A DNA stretch of 14,309 bases from Candidatus Aminicenantota bacterium. GTDB lineage: Bacteria > Acidobacteriota > Aminicenantia > Aminicenantales > Aminicenantaceae. The translations under genes and the position numbers were made by a program. Below are positions 6,809 through 13,982 of this stretch, in pieces. Under the pieces are notes generated by a model. That model did not search any database. It saw only the letters and a program-made list of their open reading frames with translations, and had not been told where the DNA came from. The DNA lies in NCBI GenBank assembly GCA_030620655.1, contig JAUXEH010000036.1:1-14309 (forward strand), given 5' to 3'. Numbering within the stretch: position 1 is the stretch's first letter; every line of letters starts with the position of its first letter.

Positions 6809-6875
6809 CTCCCTCTCTTCCACCGGACATGCAGCCTCCCAGCTGCCGTCCCCACACCACGTTCAAGGAGGTCAG

Positions 6876-8141
6876 ATGAATACTGCCAAGAGTTTGATCC
6901 TATTGGGTCTCACCGCCAGCTTAGTGCTTCCACTCCAGGCCCAGGAAAGCGACACCCGGGTCCTGACCCTGGATGACTGCATCAACATGGCCATCCAGTA
7001 CAACCCCCTGATCCTGTCGTCCCTGCAGCAGCACCAGGCATCCCTGGCCCGCATCAGCCAGGCAAGGGCTTTTGACCAGCCCTCCCTCAACTGGGACTCC
7101 GACCTGCAGGACCGCCTCTTCGATTTCAAGAACGCGGGCGAGTGGTATTTCGGCATAAGCCAGCCGTTCGAGTTCCCAGGGAAAAAAAGCCTCAAGGGGA
7201 AGATCGCCGGTAAGGAATCGGAGGAGATCCTGCAGGATATCGACCTGCTCAAGCTGGACATCACGTTCCAGGTCAAGCAGGCGTTCTACCAGCTCCTGCT
7301 GGCTCAGGAAAAGTTTAAGTACGTCCAGCAGGACCTGGACCTGTCCCAGGATTTCCTGAGCAAGGCCCAGCTCAAGTATGAGGCAGGCGATGTGGCCCAG
7401 GTGGAAGTGCTTCGGGCCCGCGTCGAGGTCTCCAAGGCGCAGAACGAACTGCGGCGCGCCGCCAGCGACGAGCGCCTGGCCCGCGCCTACCTGAACTACC
7501 TCATGGCCCGCCGGAAATACCAGCCGCTGCAGGTTGCGGGCGAGCTGCGGTCCAAGGCCGTGGAGCTCGACCTGGTGGGGCTGCAAAACCGGGCCCTGTC
7601 CTTCCGGCCCGAGATAAAAAAGATCAATTTCGCCCTGGAGCGGCAGGGGCTGCAGAAGAAGTCGGCCCAGATGAGCTACCTCCCCGACTTCGAGCTGGGT
7701 GTCAACCGGCACAAAGTCGCGGGCGAGGGCCAATGGTGGGATTTCACCCTCTCTTTTACCCTCCCCCTCTATTTCTGGCAGCCGTCCCGGGGGGCGATAG
7801 CCGAGGCCCAGGCCAACATCAGCGCCCTGTACAAGGAAGCGGAACACGTCGAGAACACCATCTCGCTGGAAGTCGAGGATGCCTATCTGAATGCCGTGGC
7901 CGCCACCAACGAGATCAGGCTGTTCGAGGAAGAGATCCTCACCCAGGCGGAAGAGGTGTACAACATGTTCCTGTTCAGCTACCAGGAGGGAGAGATCGGA
8001 GGCATCGAGCTCATCGCGGCCCGCCGCACCCTGATCGAATCCCGGACCACATATGCCGACGCCCTGTTCAACCACCGGGCCGCCATCGCCGCCCTGGAAA
8101 AATCCATCGGCCAGCCACTGGAAGGAGATAACCATGAATAA
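6876..8141 (+). CDS. TolC/CusC-like outer-membrane efflux channel
   Basis: Outer-membrane factor of a tripartite efflux pump, 421 aa. Residues 1-22 form a signal peptide (MNTAKSLILLGLTASLVLPL, then QAQ), and mature protein begins near QESDTRVLTLDDCINMA, the usual opening helix of TolC-family proteins. Two long alpha-helical repeats follow, rich in Gln, Ala and Leu; the first runs through FQVKQAFYQLLLAQEKF and YEAGDVAQVEVLRARVEVSK, the second through EDAYLNAVAATNEIRLFEEE and YQEGEIGGIELIAARRTL. The tandem EAGD...E and QEGE...E patterns are typical of the family's duplicated halves. It starts at ATG 6876 behind AAGGAGGT (6865-6872) and overlaps the adaptor gene by 8 nt. It should form the exit duct for the adaptor and pump encoded next. 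The CusC/CzcC subfamily assignment comes from those partners. Confidence 0.9.
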   Translation: MNTAKSLILLGLTASLVLPLQAQESDTRVLTLDDCINMAIQYNPLILSSLQQHQASLARISQARAFDQPSLNWDSDLQDRLFDFKNAGEWYFGISQPFEFPGKKSLKGKIAGKESEEILQDIDLLKLDITFQVKQAFYQLLLAQEKFKYVQQDLDLSQDFLSKAQLKYEAGDVAQVEVLRARVEVSKAQNELRRAASDERLARAYLNYLMARRKYQPLQVAGELRSKAVELDLVGLQNRALSFRPEIKKINFALERQGLQKKSAQMSYLPDFELGVNRHKVAGEGQWWDFTLSFTLPLYFWQPSRGAIAEAQANISALYKEAEHVENTISLEVEDAYLNAVAATNEIRLFEEEILTQAEEVYNMFLFSYQEGEIGGIELIAARRTLIESRTTYADALFNHRAAIAALEKSIGQPLEGDNHE

Positions 8142-9423
8142 ACGATACCTAGTCCTGACGCTCGCTGTCATGCTGATCGCGGCCCATATAGGCTGCGGTC
8201 AGCAACGCCAGGCCGCGGAGGAACAATCCATTGCCCAGTCTCAGGACTCCACAGCCGGGCAGGACACGCAAACGCCTCAGGGAAGGCCGATGCGCAAGGG
8301 CGAGGGACCCCGATCCGGCGGGAGAGGCCTCGGCCGCACAGACGGCAAGGGCATGCGCCGCACGGACGGCATCACGCTTACGGGACAGGAAAAAGAGGCG
8401 GTCGAGATCCGGACTACCCTGGCCTCCCTGCAGCCGCTGAAATCAGAGCTGACCGCCATGGGCAAGGTCATCGCCCGCCAGCAGAGCAAGGCCATCGTCA
8501 GCTATGCCTTCCCCGCCCGGATTTCCCAGATCCACATCCAGATCGGTGACTGGGTAAAAAGAGGGCAGCGGCTGGTCACCCTGCAGAGTGAAGAAGTGGG
8601 GAACGCCAAATCCGATTTCTACAAGGCCCAGGCCGATTTCGAGCTGGCCCGGGTCAGCTACGAGAGGCAGCAGCGGCTGTTCGAGCGGGGTGTGGGGGCC
8701 AAGAAAGATTCCCTCACGGCCGAGGCGGATCTCAAGGTGGCCCAGGCCAGCCTGGAGGCGGCGGAAAAGAAGCTGCATGTCCTGGGTTTTTCCGAGCAGG
8801 AGGTAGAGACCATCTCCGATTCCCACCAGATCAATCCCATCATCACCCTCTATTCCCCCATCTCCGGGAAGATCATCCAGAACAACGCCGTCCTGGGCGG
8901 CATGATCGATCAGGCGACCGAGATCTTGGTGGTCATGGATCCTTCCGTCCTCTGGATCGACGCCGAGATCTATGAAAAAGACATCGCCAAGATCCGGCTG
9001 GGGATGACGGTAGAGCTGAGCGTGCCTGCCTATCCGGGGGAAACGTTCTCGGGTAAGGTCACCTACATCGGCGATGTCCTCAAGGAGGACACCCGCACCA
9101 TCACCGTGCGCGCGGAAGTGGAAAACAGTGATTATAAGCTGAAACCCGGCATGTTCGCCAGCATCCGGATAGCCCTGAACCATCACAGCCGGGTGCTGGT
9201 GGTTCCGCAGGATTCCGTGCTCGAAGACAAGGGCGACAAGATCGTCTTCATCAAACGCGGCGAGCAGTTCTTCCTGCAGGTGGTGCACACCGGGGCCAGG
9301 GAGAACGGATATATCGAGATCCTGCAGGGCCTGGCGGAAGGGGATGAGGTCGCCGTCACAGGCAGCTACCAGCTCAAGTCCAAGCTCTATGAAGAGATCC
9401 TCAAAGCAGGCCACATCCATTGA
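8134..9423 (+). CDS. CusB/CzcB-like RND periplasmic adaptor lipoprotein
   Basis: Membrane-fusion (adaptor) protein of a heavy-metal RND system, 429 aa, joining the pump to the TolC-like channel. The N-terminus MNKRYLVLTLAVMLIAAHIGC looks like a lipoprotein signal, with Cys21 as the likely lipidated residue although the lipobox (HIGC) is imperfect. An unusual Gly/Arg-rich stretch follows at about residues 50-78. Next come the first half of the biotinyl-like domain (ISQIHIQIGDWVKRGQRLV), a helical hairpin at about 150-220, the second half (YSPISGKIIQNNAVLGG), a beta-barrel (VLWIDAEIYEKDIAKIRLGM) and a membrane-proximal domain. It ends KAGHIH. The start is ATG 8134, because GGAG at 8124-8127 is well placed and upstream in-frame ATGs would remove the signal sequence from the N-terminus. 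It overlaps the channel gene by 8 nt. Confidence 0.9.
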   Translation: MNKRYLVLTLAVMLIAAHIGCGQQRQAAEEQSIAQSQDSTAGQDTQTPQGRPMRKGEGPRSGGRGLGRTDGKGMRRTDGITLTGQEKEAVEIRTTLASLQPLKSELTAMGKVIARQQSKAIVSYAFPARISQIHIQIGDWVKRGQRLVTLQSEEVGNAKSDFYKAQADFELARVSYERQQRLFERGVGAKKDSLTAEADLKVAQASLEAAEKKLHVLGFSEQEVETISDSHQINPIITLYSPISGKIIQNNAVLGGMIDQATEILVVMDPSVLWIDAEIYEKDIAKIRLGMTVELSVPAYPGETFSGKVTYIGDVLKEDTRTITVRAEVENSDYKLKPGMFASIRIALNHHSRVLVVPQDSVLEDKGDKIVFIKRGEQFFLQVVHTGARENGYIEILQGLAEGDEVAVTGSYQLKSKLYEEILKAGHIH

Positions 9424-9456
9424 TCGCCTCAAAAGGCCCACCCAGGAGACATCATC

Positions 9457-12400
9457 ATGATCAATAAACTCATCGATTTCGCGCTTGAACACCGTCTTCT
9501 GACCATCCTGCTGGTCGCACTGATCACCATATGGGGGGTGATCGTGTACACCCGCATGCCCAAAGATATTTATCCCGACCTCAACGCTCCCCTGGTCAAC
9601 ATCATCACCGAGAACGAGGGCATGGCGGCCGAGGACGTGGAACGGCTCATCACGTTTCCCCTGGAGAGCCTGCTCAACGGGGCCCCCTATGTCACGCGTG
9701 TCCGTTCGGAATCCGCCACCGGGGATTCGGTGGTCACGGTGGAGTTCGAGTGGGGGACCGACATCTACCAAGCCCGCCAGATCGTGGCCTCAAAGCTGGA
9801 GCTGATCACCGGGCGCCTGCCCCTGGGGACGACGCATCCCATCCTGGGTCCGGTCTCCTCCCGCATGGGCGAGATCTTCGAGTTCGCGGTCACCGGCGAA
9901 GACATCGATCCCATGGAGCTGCGCTCCATCGCCGACTGGACCATCCGCTACCGGCTCCAGGGGGTGGAGGGCGTCTCCTTCGTCATCAACATGGGCGGAT
10001 TCGTCAAGCAGTTCCAGGTGTTTCTCAAGCCCGACATGCTCAAGAACTACGGCATCACCATCAAGGAGGTCCTGGAGGCGATCGAGAACAGCAACCGCAA
10101 TTTCTCCGGCGGGGTCATCCTGCAGGGCCCGCAGGAGTCCCTGATCAAGGGCATGGGGCGCATCGAGACCCTGGAGCACCTCCGGAACACGGCCATCACG
10201 TCCCGCAACAATGTCCCGGTCTTTGTCAAGGATGTGGCGGATGTCGAGATCGGCCGCAAGTTCCGCCGAGAATCCGCCAGCCACAACGGCGATGAGTCGG
10301 TCTACGTGACCATAGAAAAGCAGTACGGCGGGGACACGCTCTCGGCCATCGCCAACGTCAAGGAGGCCCTGGCCCAGATCGAAGAGGACCTGCCTGAGAA
10401 GATCCAGATCAAGCCCTTCTACGACCAGTCCATCCTGATCCTCAAGTCCATCAGTCACGTCGAGGTCTCCATGCTGGAGGGGGCGCTCCTCATCATCCTG
10501 GTCATGGTCTTTTTCATGTGGAACCTGCGCGCCTCGCTCATCGCCTCGCTGACCATCCCCTTCTCCATCCTCATCGCCCTGGTGCTGATGGATCTCTTCG
10601 GCATCAAGCTCACGGTCATGTCCATCGGAGGGCTGGCCATAGGCATAGGCAAGGTGGCCAACGGCTCCATCATCATGGTGGAGAACATCTACCGGGTCCT
10701 GCTGAAGAAAAAAGGGACAGCCCCCATCTGCACCCTGACGGCCGAAGCCGCCAAGGACGTGGGCAATGCCCTGTTCTCGGCCAACCTCATCATCATCCTG
10801 GTGTTCCTGCCCCTGCTGACCCTGCAGGGCATCGAAGGCGCCATGTTCCGGCCCACCGCCTTTGCCGTGGTGGCCGCGCTGATCGGCTCGCTGATCCTCA
10901 ACCTGACCCTGAAGCCAGTACTGGCCTCCTATTTCCTGATGGAAAAACACCTGAAGGAACGGAAGAGTCCGGCCACGGATTTTCTCAGCTCCAAATACCG
11001 CAGCATCCTGGAAGGGGCGCTGCGGCACAAAAAGCCCATCCTGGCCGGGTTCGTCTGCCTCATCATCGCCGCCGGCATCGCCTACACCTTCCTGGGTAAG
11101 GAGTTCGTACCTCCCCTGGACGAAGGCGCCATCATGGCCTCGACCGTCATGCTGCCGGAGACCTCCCTGGAGGAATCCGCGCGCATGGGCCAGAGGGTGG
11201 AACACATCTTCCTGTCTTTTCCCGAGGTGATCTCCGTCTCCCGCACGACCGGCAGCGCCGAGGGCGGCGAACACCTTCACCCGGTGAACCACAGCCACTA
11301 CAACATCGAGCTCGTTCCCCGTGAGGACAGGGATCGAGGTTTCGAAGAGCTGACCGAGGCCATGCGCAAGGAGCTGGACAGGATCCCGGGCCTGGCCTAC
11401 ATCTTCGAGCAGCCCATCGCCAACAAGCTGGCCGAGATGATGACCGGGGTGGAGGGGGAGCTGGCAATCAAGCTCTTCGGCGCCGATCTTAACGTACTAA
11501 ACGACACGATCGGAGAGATCCGCAACGTCCTGGCCGATGTGCGGGGGGTCGCCGACCTCCAGATCGAGCAGACCTCCGGCATCCCCCAACTGGTGGTGGC
11601 CCTGGACCGGGAGAGGATGTCCCGCTTCGGTATCCCGGTGAGCGATGTGGCCGACATCATCGAGATAGCACTCAACGGCATCGAGGCCACGGACGTGTAC
11701 GAGGCCGACCGGATCACGTCCGTGCTCATCCGGCTCTCCGAGAATTACCGCAGGGACGAAGAGGCCATCAGGAACCTGCTGGTGGACGCGCCCAACGGCG
11801 AGCGGATCCCGCTGTCGGAGCTGGCCGACATCTCCAAGGGCGAAGGCCCCCAGACCATATTCCGCGAAGGGCTGATGCGGCGCAAGATCATCCTGTGCAA
11901 CCTGGTCGATCGCGACATCGTGGGTTTCGTCAACGAGGCCCGGCAGAAGATCGCAGAGGAAGTGGACCTGCCGGCCGGGTATTTCGTCGTCTTCGGCGGC
12001 CAGTTCGAAAGCCAGCAGCACGCCATGCGTCACCTCACCCTGCTGATGCTGCTCGTCATCCTGATCATTTTCGTGGTGCTGTTCTCCTCCTTTGGGTCGC
12101 TGTGGCAGGCCTTCCTCATCATCCTGAACATCCCCACCACCCTGGCTGGGGGCATCTTAGGTTTGCTGATCGCGGGCGAAACCCTGAACGTCTCCTCCAT
12201 CATCGGGCTGATCGCGCTCTTCGGCATCTGTGTCCAGAACGACATCATCCTGGTGGCTAAGATCAATGACTTCCGCCGCGAGGGCCTCGCCCTGCGGGAT
12301 GCCGTCATCCAGGGCGCATTGACGAAATTCCGGCCCATCATCATGACGGACTTAGTCATGATCGTGGCGGTGCTCCCGCTCGCCCTGGGCGTATCCACGG

Positions 12401-12546
12401 GGTCGGAGCTCCACCGCCCGCTGGCCGTGGTCTACATCGGGGGTTTCTTCTTCGCCATCCTGCTCCGCCTGATCATGGTGCCGCTTCTCTATGAGGTGCT
12501 GAGCAAGCTGGGACGGCAGCCGGTCACCTGCGATGTACCGGAATAG
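9457..12546 (+). CDS. Heavy-metal-efflux (CusA/CzcA-like) RND pump
   Basis: Inner-membrane RND transporter, 1029 aa, full length for the HME (CzcA/CusA) group. It opens with the typical cytoplasmic helix and TM1 (MINKLIDFALEHR, then LLTILLVALITIWGV, and RMPKDIYPDL). A large periplasmic loop covers about residues 35-330, TM2-6 about 333-485, TM7 about 525-546, a second loop about 547-850 and TM8-12 about 852-1020. The second loop has the HME pattern EFVPPLDEGAI and a His cluster EHLHPVNHSHY with His606, 608, 612 and 614. In TM4 the usual Asp is replaced: the motif reads GIGKVANGSIIMVEN with Lys399, Asn402 and Glu409. TM10 carries Asp929 (QND) and TM11 Asp965 (MTDL). ATG 9457 follows AGGAG (9444-9448), 33 nt after the adaptor stop. 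Metal export (Cu, Ag, Zn, Co or Ni) is likely; which metal cannot be read. Confidence 0.92.
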   Translation: MINKLIDFALEHRLLTILLVALITIWGVIVYTRMPKDIYPDLNAPLVNIITENEGMAAEDVERLITFPLESLLNGAPYVTRVRSESATGDSVVTVEFEWGTDIYQARQIVASKLELITGRLPLGTTHPILGPVSSRMGEIFEFAVTGEDIDPMELRSIADWTIRYRLQGVEGVSFVINMGGFVKQFQVFLKPDMLKNYGITIKEVLEAIENSNRNFSGGVILQGPQESLIKGMGRIETLEHLRNTAITSRNNVPVFVKDVADVEIGRKFRRESASHNGDESVYVTIEKQYGGDTLSAIANVKEALAQIEEDLPEKIQIKPFYDQSILILKSISHVEVSMLEGALLIILVMVFFMWNLRASLIASLTIPFSILIALVLMDLFGIKLTVMSIGGLAIGIGKVANGSIIMVENIYRVLLKKKGTAPICTLTAEAAKDVGNALFSANLIIILVFLPLLTLQGIEGAMFRPTAFAVVAALIGSLILNLTLKPVLASYFLMEKHLKERKSPATDFLSSKYRSILEGALRHKKPILAGFVCLIIAAGIAYTFLGKEFVPPLDEGAIMASTVMLPETSLEESARMGQRVEHIFLSFPEVISVSRTTGSAEGGEHLHPVNHSHYNIELVPREDRDRGFEELTEAMRKELDRIPGLAYIFEQPIANKLAEMMTGVEGELAIKLFGADLNVLNDTIGEIRNVLADVRGVADLQIEQTSGIPQLVVALDRERMSRFGIPVSDVADIIEIALNGIEATDVYEADRITSVLIRLSENYRRDEEAIRNLLVDAPNGERIPLSELADISKGEGPQTIFREGLMRRKIILCNLVDRDIVGFVNEARQKIAEEVDLPAGYFVVFGGQFESQQHAMRHLTLLMLLVILIIFVVLFSSFGSLWQAFLIILNIPTTLAGGILGLLIAGETLNVSSIIGLIALFGICVQNDIILVAKINDFRREGLALRDAVIQGALTKFRPIIMTDLVMIVAVLPLALGVSTGSELHRPLAVVYIGGFFFAILLRLIMVPLLYEVLSKLGRQPVTCDVPE

Positions 12547-12574
12547 GGACAGGTCCGGTAGAGCATATTATAAG
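12546..12574 (+). promoter_or_regulatory. Weak candidate promoter for the methyltransferase gene
   Basis: GGGACA (12546-12551, 4 of 6 matches to TTGACA) and TATAAG (12569-12574, 5 of 6 matches to TATAAT) are separated by exactly 17 nt, placing a start of transcription about 30 nt before ATG 12614. A nearby CCGGC-aggaa-GCCGG hairpin (12581-12595) has no T-run. The methyltransferase may instead be read through from the pump operon. Confidence 0.3.
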
Positions 12575-12613
12575 CTAAAACCGGCAGGAAGCCGGACGGG
12601 CCGCCGCAAAGCG

Positions 12614-13261
12614 ATGAACCAGAGCTCATTCGATCGATACTGGCAGGAATATGATGCATGGTACGAGGGGCAGCCGGCCACATACCAGTCCGAGCTGAGG
12701 GCCCTCCAGGCCGCCCTGCCTGACGGGCGGGGTGTAGAAGTCGGCGTGGGTACCGGGCGTTTCGCGGCGCCCCTGGCTGTTAAGTGGGGAGTGGATCCTT
12801 CTCTCCCCATGCTGCGCCTGGCCCGGGAACGTGGTGTACAGGCCGTGCAGGGGGTCGCGGAGCAGCTGCCCTTTACGAGCCGGTCATTGGACATCGTATT
12901 GTTTTCACTGACGCTGTGTTTCCTATCGGATATCGATCGGGCTGTGTCCGAATCGGCCCGGGTCCTCACCCGGGACGGGACACTGATCCTGGGCATGATC
13001 GATGCCGACAGCCATTGGGGACGGTACTATCGAGAGCGAGCCGAGCGCAGCCGCTTCTACCGCCACGCAGCCTTCCAATCCGTCCGCAGCATGATACGGC
13101 GTCTGCAGAGGCATTCACTTATGTTGGAGAGGGCGCTTCAGACATTACAAGCCCCTCCTCCCATGATTGAGAAGTCCGAGAATCCGGAGCCGGGTTGGGG
13201 AAAGGGGGGCTTCGTGGTCCTGACAGTAAAAAAGCTGGGCCGAGCGCAACCAGGAAGATAA
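12614..13261 (+). CDS. Class I SAM-dependent methyltransferase (Methyltransf_11 type)
   Basis: Cytoplasmic methyltransferase of about 215 aa with a standard Rossmann fold. Motif I is VEVGVGTGRF at residues 41-50 (Glu42, Gly44, Gly46, Gly48), followed by Asp61 in GVDPS, the probable SAM-ribose contact. EQLPF, then LDIVLFSLTLCFL, are motifs around strand 4, and ARVLTRDGTLILGMID is the post-motif strand. The opening FDRYWQEYDAWYEG and the end GKGGFVVLTVKK resemble small methyltransferases I recall near Fe-S/NifX-type clusters of anaerobes, which would fit the genes downstream; this is from memory. Only one cysteine (in LCFL) is present, which argues against an arsenite methyltransferase. The start is ATG 12614; an in-frame ATG at 12533 inside the pump gene is unlikely. 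The methyl acceptor is unknown. Confidence 0.82.
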   Translation: MNQSSFDRYWQEYDAWYEGQPATYQSELRALQAALPDGRGVEVGVGTGRFAAPLAVKWGVDPSLPMLRLARERGVQAVQGVAEQLPFTSRSLDIVLFSLTLCFLSDIDRAVSESARVLTRDGTLILGMIDADSHWGRYYRERAERSRFYRHAAFQSVRSMIRRLQRHSLMLERALQTLQAPPPMIEKSENPEPGWGKGGFVVLTVKKLGRAQPGR

Positions 13262-13267
13262 ATTAAC

Positions 13268-13296
13268 TTGCATATTGCACATATGTGCGTTATAAT
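13268..13296 (+). promoter_or_regulatory. Sigma-70-type promoter with embedded palindromic operator
   Basis: TTGCAT (13268-13273) and a perfect TATAAT (13291-13296) are spaced by 17 nt. The spacer holds a perfect 12-bp palindrome GCACATATGTGC (13277-13288), where a bound repressor would block RNA polymerase. Transcription would start near 13303, 24 nt before ATG 13327. The first gene encodes an HTH protein, so autoregulation is the simplest reading; it is an inference. Confidence 0.7.
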
Positions 13297-13326
13297 GAGT
13301 TCGGTTCATATACAGAGGATCGGAAG

Positions 13327-13785
13327 ATGCCGCGCTCAAAAAAGGAAAAATCGGTTCACAGCCCTCCTTTATTCTCTGTCTACAAACCGGCAGGGATCAT
13401 AAGAAGCGCCCTCCAGCGGCTTCCGCTCGCTTTGGATGAATACGAAGCCATTAGGCTAGCGGATTACCTGGGTATGGATCACGCTGAAGCAGCTTTGGAA
13501 ATGGGGATTTCCCGCTCCACCTTTTCCCGTCTCATTGAGAGGGCACGCCGAAAAACCGCCCGATTTCTCATCGAGGGCAAGGAGCTCTATATCGAAGGGG
13601 GGAACATTCATTTTCGAGGCAATATCATTCGATGTCATGATTGTGGGCATATGTTCAGAATAAGCATGGGGCAGGTTGTGTCCCAATGCCCGATATGTCA
13701 CTCCGAGAACCTGCTGAATCTAGCCGGCGGGTTTGGGCATGGCCGGTGCTGTGTGGATAGAGAAGGAGAAAGAAATGAAAAATAA
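13327..13785 (+). CDS. DUF134-family HTH and zinc-ribbon regulator
   Basis: Predicted DNA-binding protein of 152 aa. Residues 13-50 (PPLFSVYKPAG..., then LALDEYEAIRLADYLGM) are the DUF134 hallmark. A sigma-factor-like helix-turn-helix follows at about 51-82, with recognition helix near MGISRSTFSRLIERA. A C-terminal zinc ribbon has Cys103, Cys106, Cys121 and Cys124 (CHDC, CPIC), and an extra Cys pair lies at 141-142 (GRCC). It starts at ATG 13327 behind GAGGA (13315-13319); a GTG at 13285 is rejected because that codon run would contain the -10 box. The stop overlaps the next gene by 11 nt. It probably controls its own promoter and the downstream Fe-S genes; the ligand or metal sensed is unknown. 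Confidence 0.85.
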   Translation: MPRSKKEKSVHSPPLFSVYKPAGIIRSALQRLPLALDEYEAIRLADYLGMDHAEAALEMGISRSTFSRLIERARRKTARFLIEGKELYIEGGNIHFRGNIIRCHDCGHMFRISMGQVVSQCPICHSENLLNLAGGFGHGRCCVDREGERNEK

Positions 13786-13981
13786 TGGGTATGACTCGGG
13801 TTTTAGCGGCGGTGGAGGTCGCGGCCGCAATTACGGAGGGGCCTTGGGGCCGGGTGGTTTTTGTGTGTGCGCGAAATGCGGAGAGAAATTCCCTCACCAG
13901 CGGGGCGTCAAATGTACTACTATAAAATGCCCAAAATGCGGGCACACGATGGCCCGGGATGAATTGTTAAACAGGAAGTAA
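13775..13981 (+). CDS. Small glycine-rich zinc-ribbon protein
   Basis: A 68-aa protein with two parts. Residues 5-28 are Gly/Arg/Tyr-rich and probably disordered (GGGGRGRNYGG). Residues 29-60 hold a Cys/His cluster: Cys30, Cys32, Cys35, His41, Cys47, Cys52 and Cys55, in CAKCGEKFPH...C....CPKCG, enough for one or two zinc sites or an Fe-S centre. The start is ATG 13775 with GGAG at 13765-13768; an in-frame ATG at 13733 lies within the regulator gene and has no comparable ribosome site. It overlaps the regulator by 11 nt and stops 1 nt before the ATPase ATG, so the three genes are almost certainly one transcript. Small Cys-rich proteins like this accompany MinD/NifX-type clusters in anaerobes; the function is not established here. 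Confidence 0.8.
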   Translation: MKNNGYDSGFSGGGGRGRNYGGALGPGGFCVCAKCGEKFPHQRGVKCTTIKCPKCGHTMARDELLNRK

Positions 13982-13982
13982 A

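Noticed and set aside
8443..9771. 442-codon - strand open frame over the adaptor gene
   Set aside because: Antisense to the adaptor and to the start of the pump; Asp/Gly/His-rich with no motif.
9790..11298. Long open frame of about 500 codons on the - strand across the pump gene
   Set aside because: Antisense to a clear RND pump; composition is rich in Gly, Asp and Gln with no family motif, as expected from reverse frames of GC-rich genes.
12533..12613. Upstream ATG 12533 as start of the methyltransferase
   Set aside because: It lies inside the pump gene and would add a basic 27-residue extension not needed for the fold; ATG 12614 directly precedes the family-like MNQSSFDRYW.
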